From contig QNZW01000208.1 in assembly GCA_003978375.1 (NCBI GenBank), positions 1 to 6,286 on the forward strand: DNA of 6,286 nucleotides, given 5' to 3'. The notes beneath the pieces were generated by a model. That model saw only the letters and a program-made list of their open reading frames with translations. It was not told where the DNA came from and ran no database searches. Positions 5,261-6,286 of this stretch are shown here, piece by piece. The translations under genes and the position numbers were made by a program. The DNA is from Sulfurovum sp. (lineage in GTDB: Bacteria; Campylobacterota; Campylobacteria; Campylobacterales; Sulfurovaceae). Position 1 is the stretch's first letter. Each line of letters starts with the position of its first letter.

Positions 5261-6286
5261 ATTGAGATAAAATAATTTTATCTGCATCATGGAATACTTT
5301 ATCAATATTTTTTCTTATCCAACTTTGATCAAGCCATTCAATAGGTCTCACCTCTTGCCCTTGCACCAAAAGTCCAAAATGTAAATGATCGCCCAATGCC
5401 AAACCTGAGATACCGGTTTTAGCTATGATTTGATTTGCTTTTACCTTGTCGCCTTCTTTGACCAAAAGTTGTGAACAGTGTCCATACAAAGAGTACAATC
5501 CTAATCCATGATCAATCATCGGCATATTTCCATAAATGCCATTTTCTCCTGCAAATACTACTGTTCCATCATTTGATGTTCTTATCGATGCCATTTTTGT
5601 ACTTGCCAAATCATATCCTACATGATAAGAATGAGAGACTTCATGTGCTTTTGTTTGATAGTAATAGTGTCGTTCATCTCCAAAATTTGCTACTTTTGCT
5701 CCATGTTTAAGTGGTCGAAATTTATTTATTTTCCATTTATCCAATACTTTTGTAGAGACTTTTTTACTTAATCTATGTATTTGATCTTCATTTTTTAAAC
5801 GCATGGTTTCATTGATAGCTCGAAGCTTGTCAAATTTATCACTAATAGTCGCATAGTCTGGATCACTGCTCGCCAAATCTGTTATTTTCCCATCTATAAA
5901 TTTATCTTTTACCTTTATCCACGAGACTCTATAACGTTTGTTTTTAATATAAAAAGGAATATCAGTTGTACGTTTATTGTTGGCTTTATCAATAGCAATA
6001 ATTTTTGCATTAAATTCTTTTTTATTAAAAGGCCATGCAATCAATGCTGCAAAGTAACCCTCTTTTTTATAAGGTTGTGCTTTAAATATCTGATCTCCTG
6101 CTTCAATATAAAGTGTCTTTAAGTTTTCATCATCTGCTTGGAAAACAACCAAAGCACTTCCTCCCTGTGTAATACTATAAGAATTTGCAAGTACATTAAC
6201 ATTGGGACGTTTATGATCTACTTTAATGTGGATAGTTTTTTCTGCTGTATTTCCTCTAAAAAAATTCCACATACTGCTATCGGTTA
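5259..6286 (-). CDS. M23/LytM-family zinc metallopeptidase acting on peptidoglycan (5' end outside window)
   Basis: M23 enzymes cleave peptide cross-links of peptidoglycan; in Campylobacterota several such envelope enzymes shape the cell. Residue numbers below count from ATG 6272. The C-terminal catalytic domain (about 185-315) is complete: FGDERHYYYQ (197-206), HVGYD with zinc ligands H217 and D221, YGH with H265, and HLH with H296 and H298, the full LytM set. It ends in an RPIEWLDQSWI segment. Residues 1-115 look like beta-rich Ig-like or accessory modules, and 140-180 a charged helix. The frame stays open upstream of 6272 to the edge (codons Thr-Asp-Ser-Ser), and WNFFRGN resembles an internal segment of homologues. 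The true start, probably with a membrane anchor or signal, is therefore likely outside. Neighbourhood beside lpxC fits an envelope role. Specificity (endopeptidase or carboxypeptidase) cannot be read from this. Confidence 0.92.
   Translation of the reverse strand, partial: TDSSMWNFFRGNTAEKTIHIKVDHKRPNVNVLANSYSITQGGSALVVFQADDENLKTLYIEAGDQIFKAQPYKKEGYFAALIAWPFNKKEFNAKIIAIDKANNKRTTDIPFYIKNKRYRVSWIKVKDKFIDGKITDLASSDPDYATISDKFDKLRAINETMRLKNEDQIHRLSKKVSTKVLDKWKINKFRPLKHGAKVANFGDERHYYYQTKAHEVSHSYHVGYDLASTKMASIRTSNDGTVVFAGENGIYGNMPMIDHGLGLYSLYGHCSQLLVKEGDKVKANQIIAKTGISGLALGDHLHFGLLVQGQEVRPIEWLDQSWIRKNIDKVFHDADKIILSQ

Noticed and set aside
1..6286. Mobile elements, CRISPR arrays, tRNA or rRNA genes, prophage or defence genes
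   Set aside because: No terminal inverted repeats, regularly spaced repeats, RNA gene signatures or integrase or transposase motifs were seen, and nearly all bases are accounted for by conserved housekeeping genes.

Overview
The window is a low-GC stretch in which every supportable gene lies on the minus strand, so it reads from high to low coordinates. Protein signatures point to Campylobacterota (formerly Epsilonproteobacteria), probably a free-living Sulfurimonas/Sulfurovum-type member rather than a host-adapted Campylobacter or Helicobacter. The reasons are a shortened TsaB-like protein with an RGPGSYMAIK motif, a bacterial IF2 with a long charged linker, and the gene order M23 peptidase - lpxC - tsaB-like - thrB - ylxR - infB. 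I recall this order from Campylobacter jejuni (around Cj0131 to Cj0136). The genus is inference; I could not run a search.

Layout, in transcription order. (1) 6286-5259: a zinc metallopeptidase of the M23/LytM family. Its 5' end lies beyond the window, and the first ATG seen (6272) is probably internal. (2) 5258-5166: a 93-base AT-rich spacer with a plausible extended -10 promoter, a T9 tract, two exact 13-base direct repeats exactly 60 bases apart, and a strong Shine-Dalgarno sequence. (3) 5165-4281: lpxC. (4) 4300-3830: a tsaB-like gene starting at TTG inside the end of lpxC. (5) 3815-2934: thrB. (6) 2898-2656: ylxR (DUF448). (7) 2663-1: infB, overlapping ylxR by 8 bases and lacking only its last few codons at the window edge.

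From lpxC to infB the spacing is tight (20-base overlap, 14-base gap, 35-base gap, 8-base overlap), consistent with one transcript. It mixes lipid A synthesis (LpxC), threonine synthesis (ThrB), tRNA t6A modification (TsaB-like) and translation initiation (IF2), with YlxR, an RNA-binding protein linked to RNase P in Bacillus. One possible thread is translation supply: threonine is a substrate for t6A, YlxR relates to tRNA processing, and IF2 recruits initiator tRNA.

The region is a housekeeping locus. I found no mobile element, CRISPR array, RNA gene, toxin or defence system. The items worth a second look are small: the spacer repeats, a paired-CxxC YlxR, the reduced TsaB, a TATAAT plus mini-hairpin ahead of ylxR, and the misleading start of the M23 gene.
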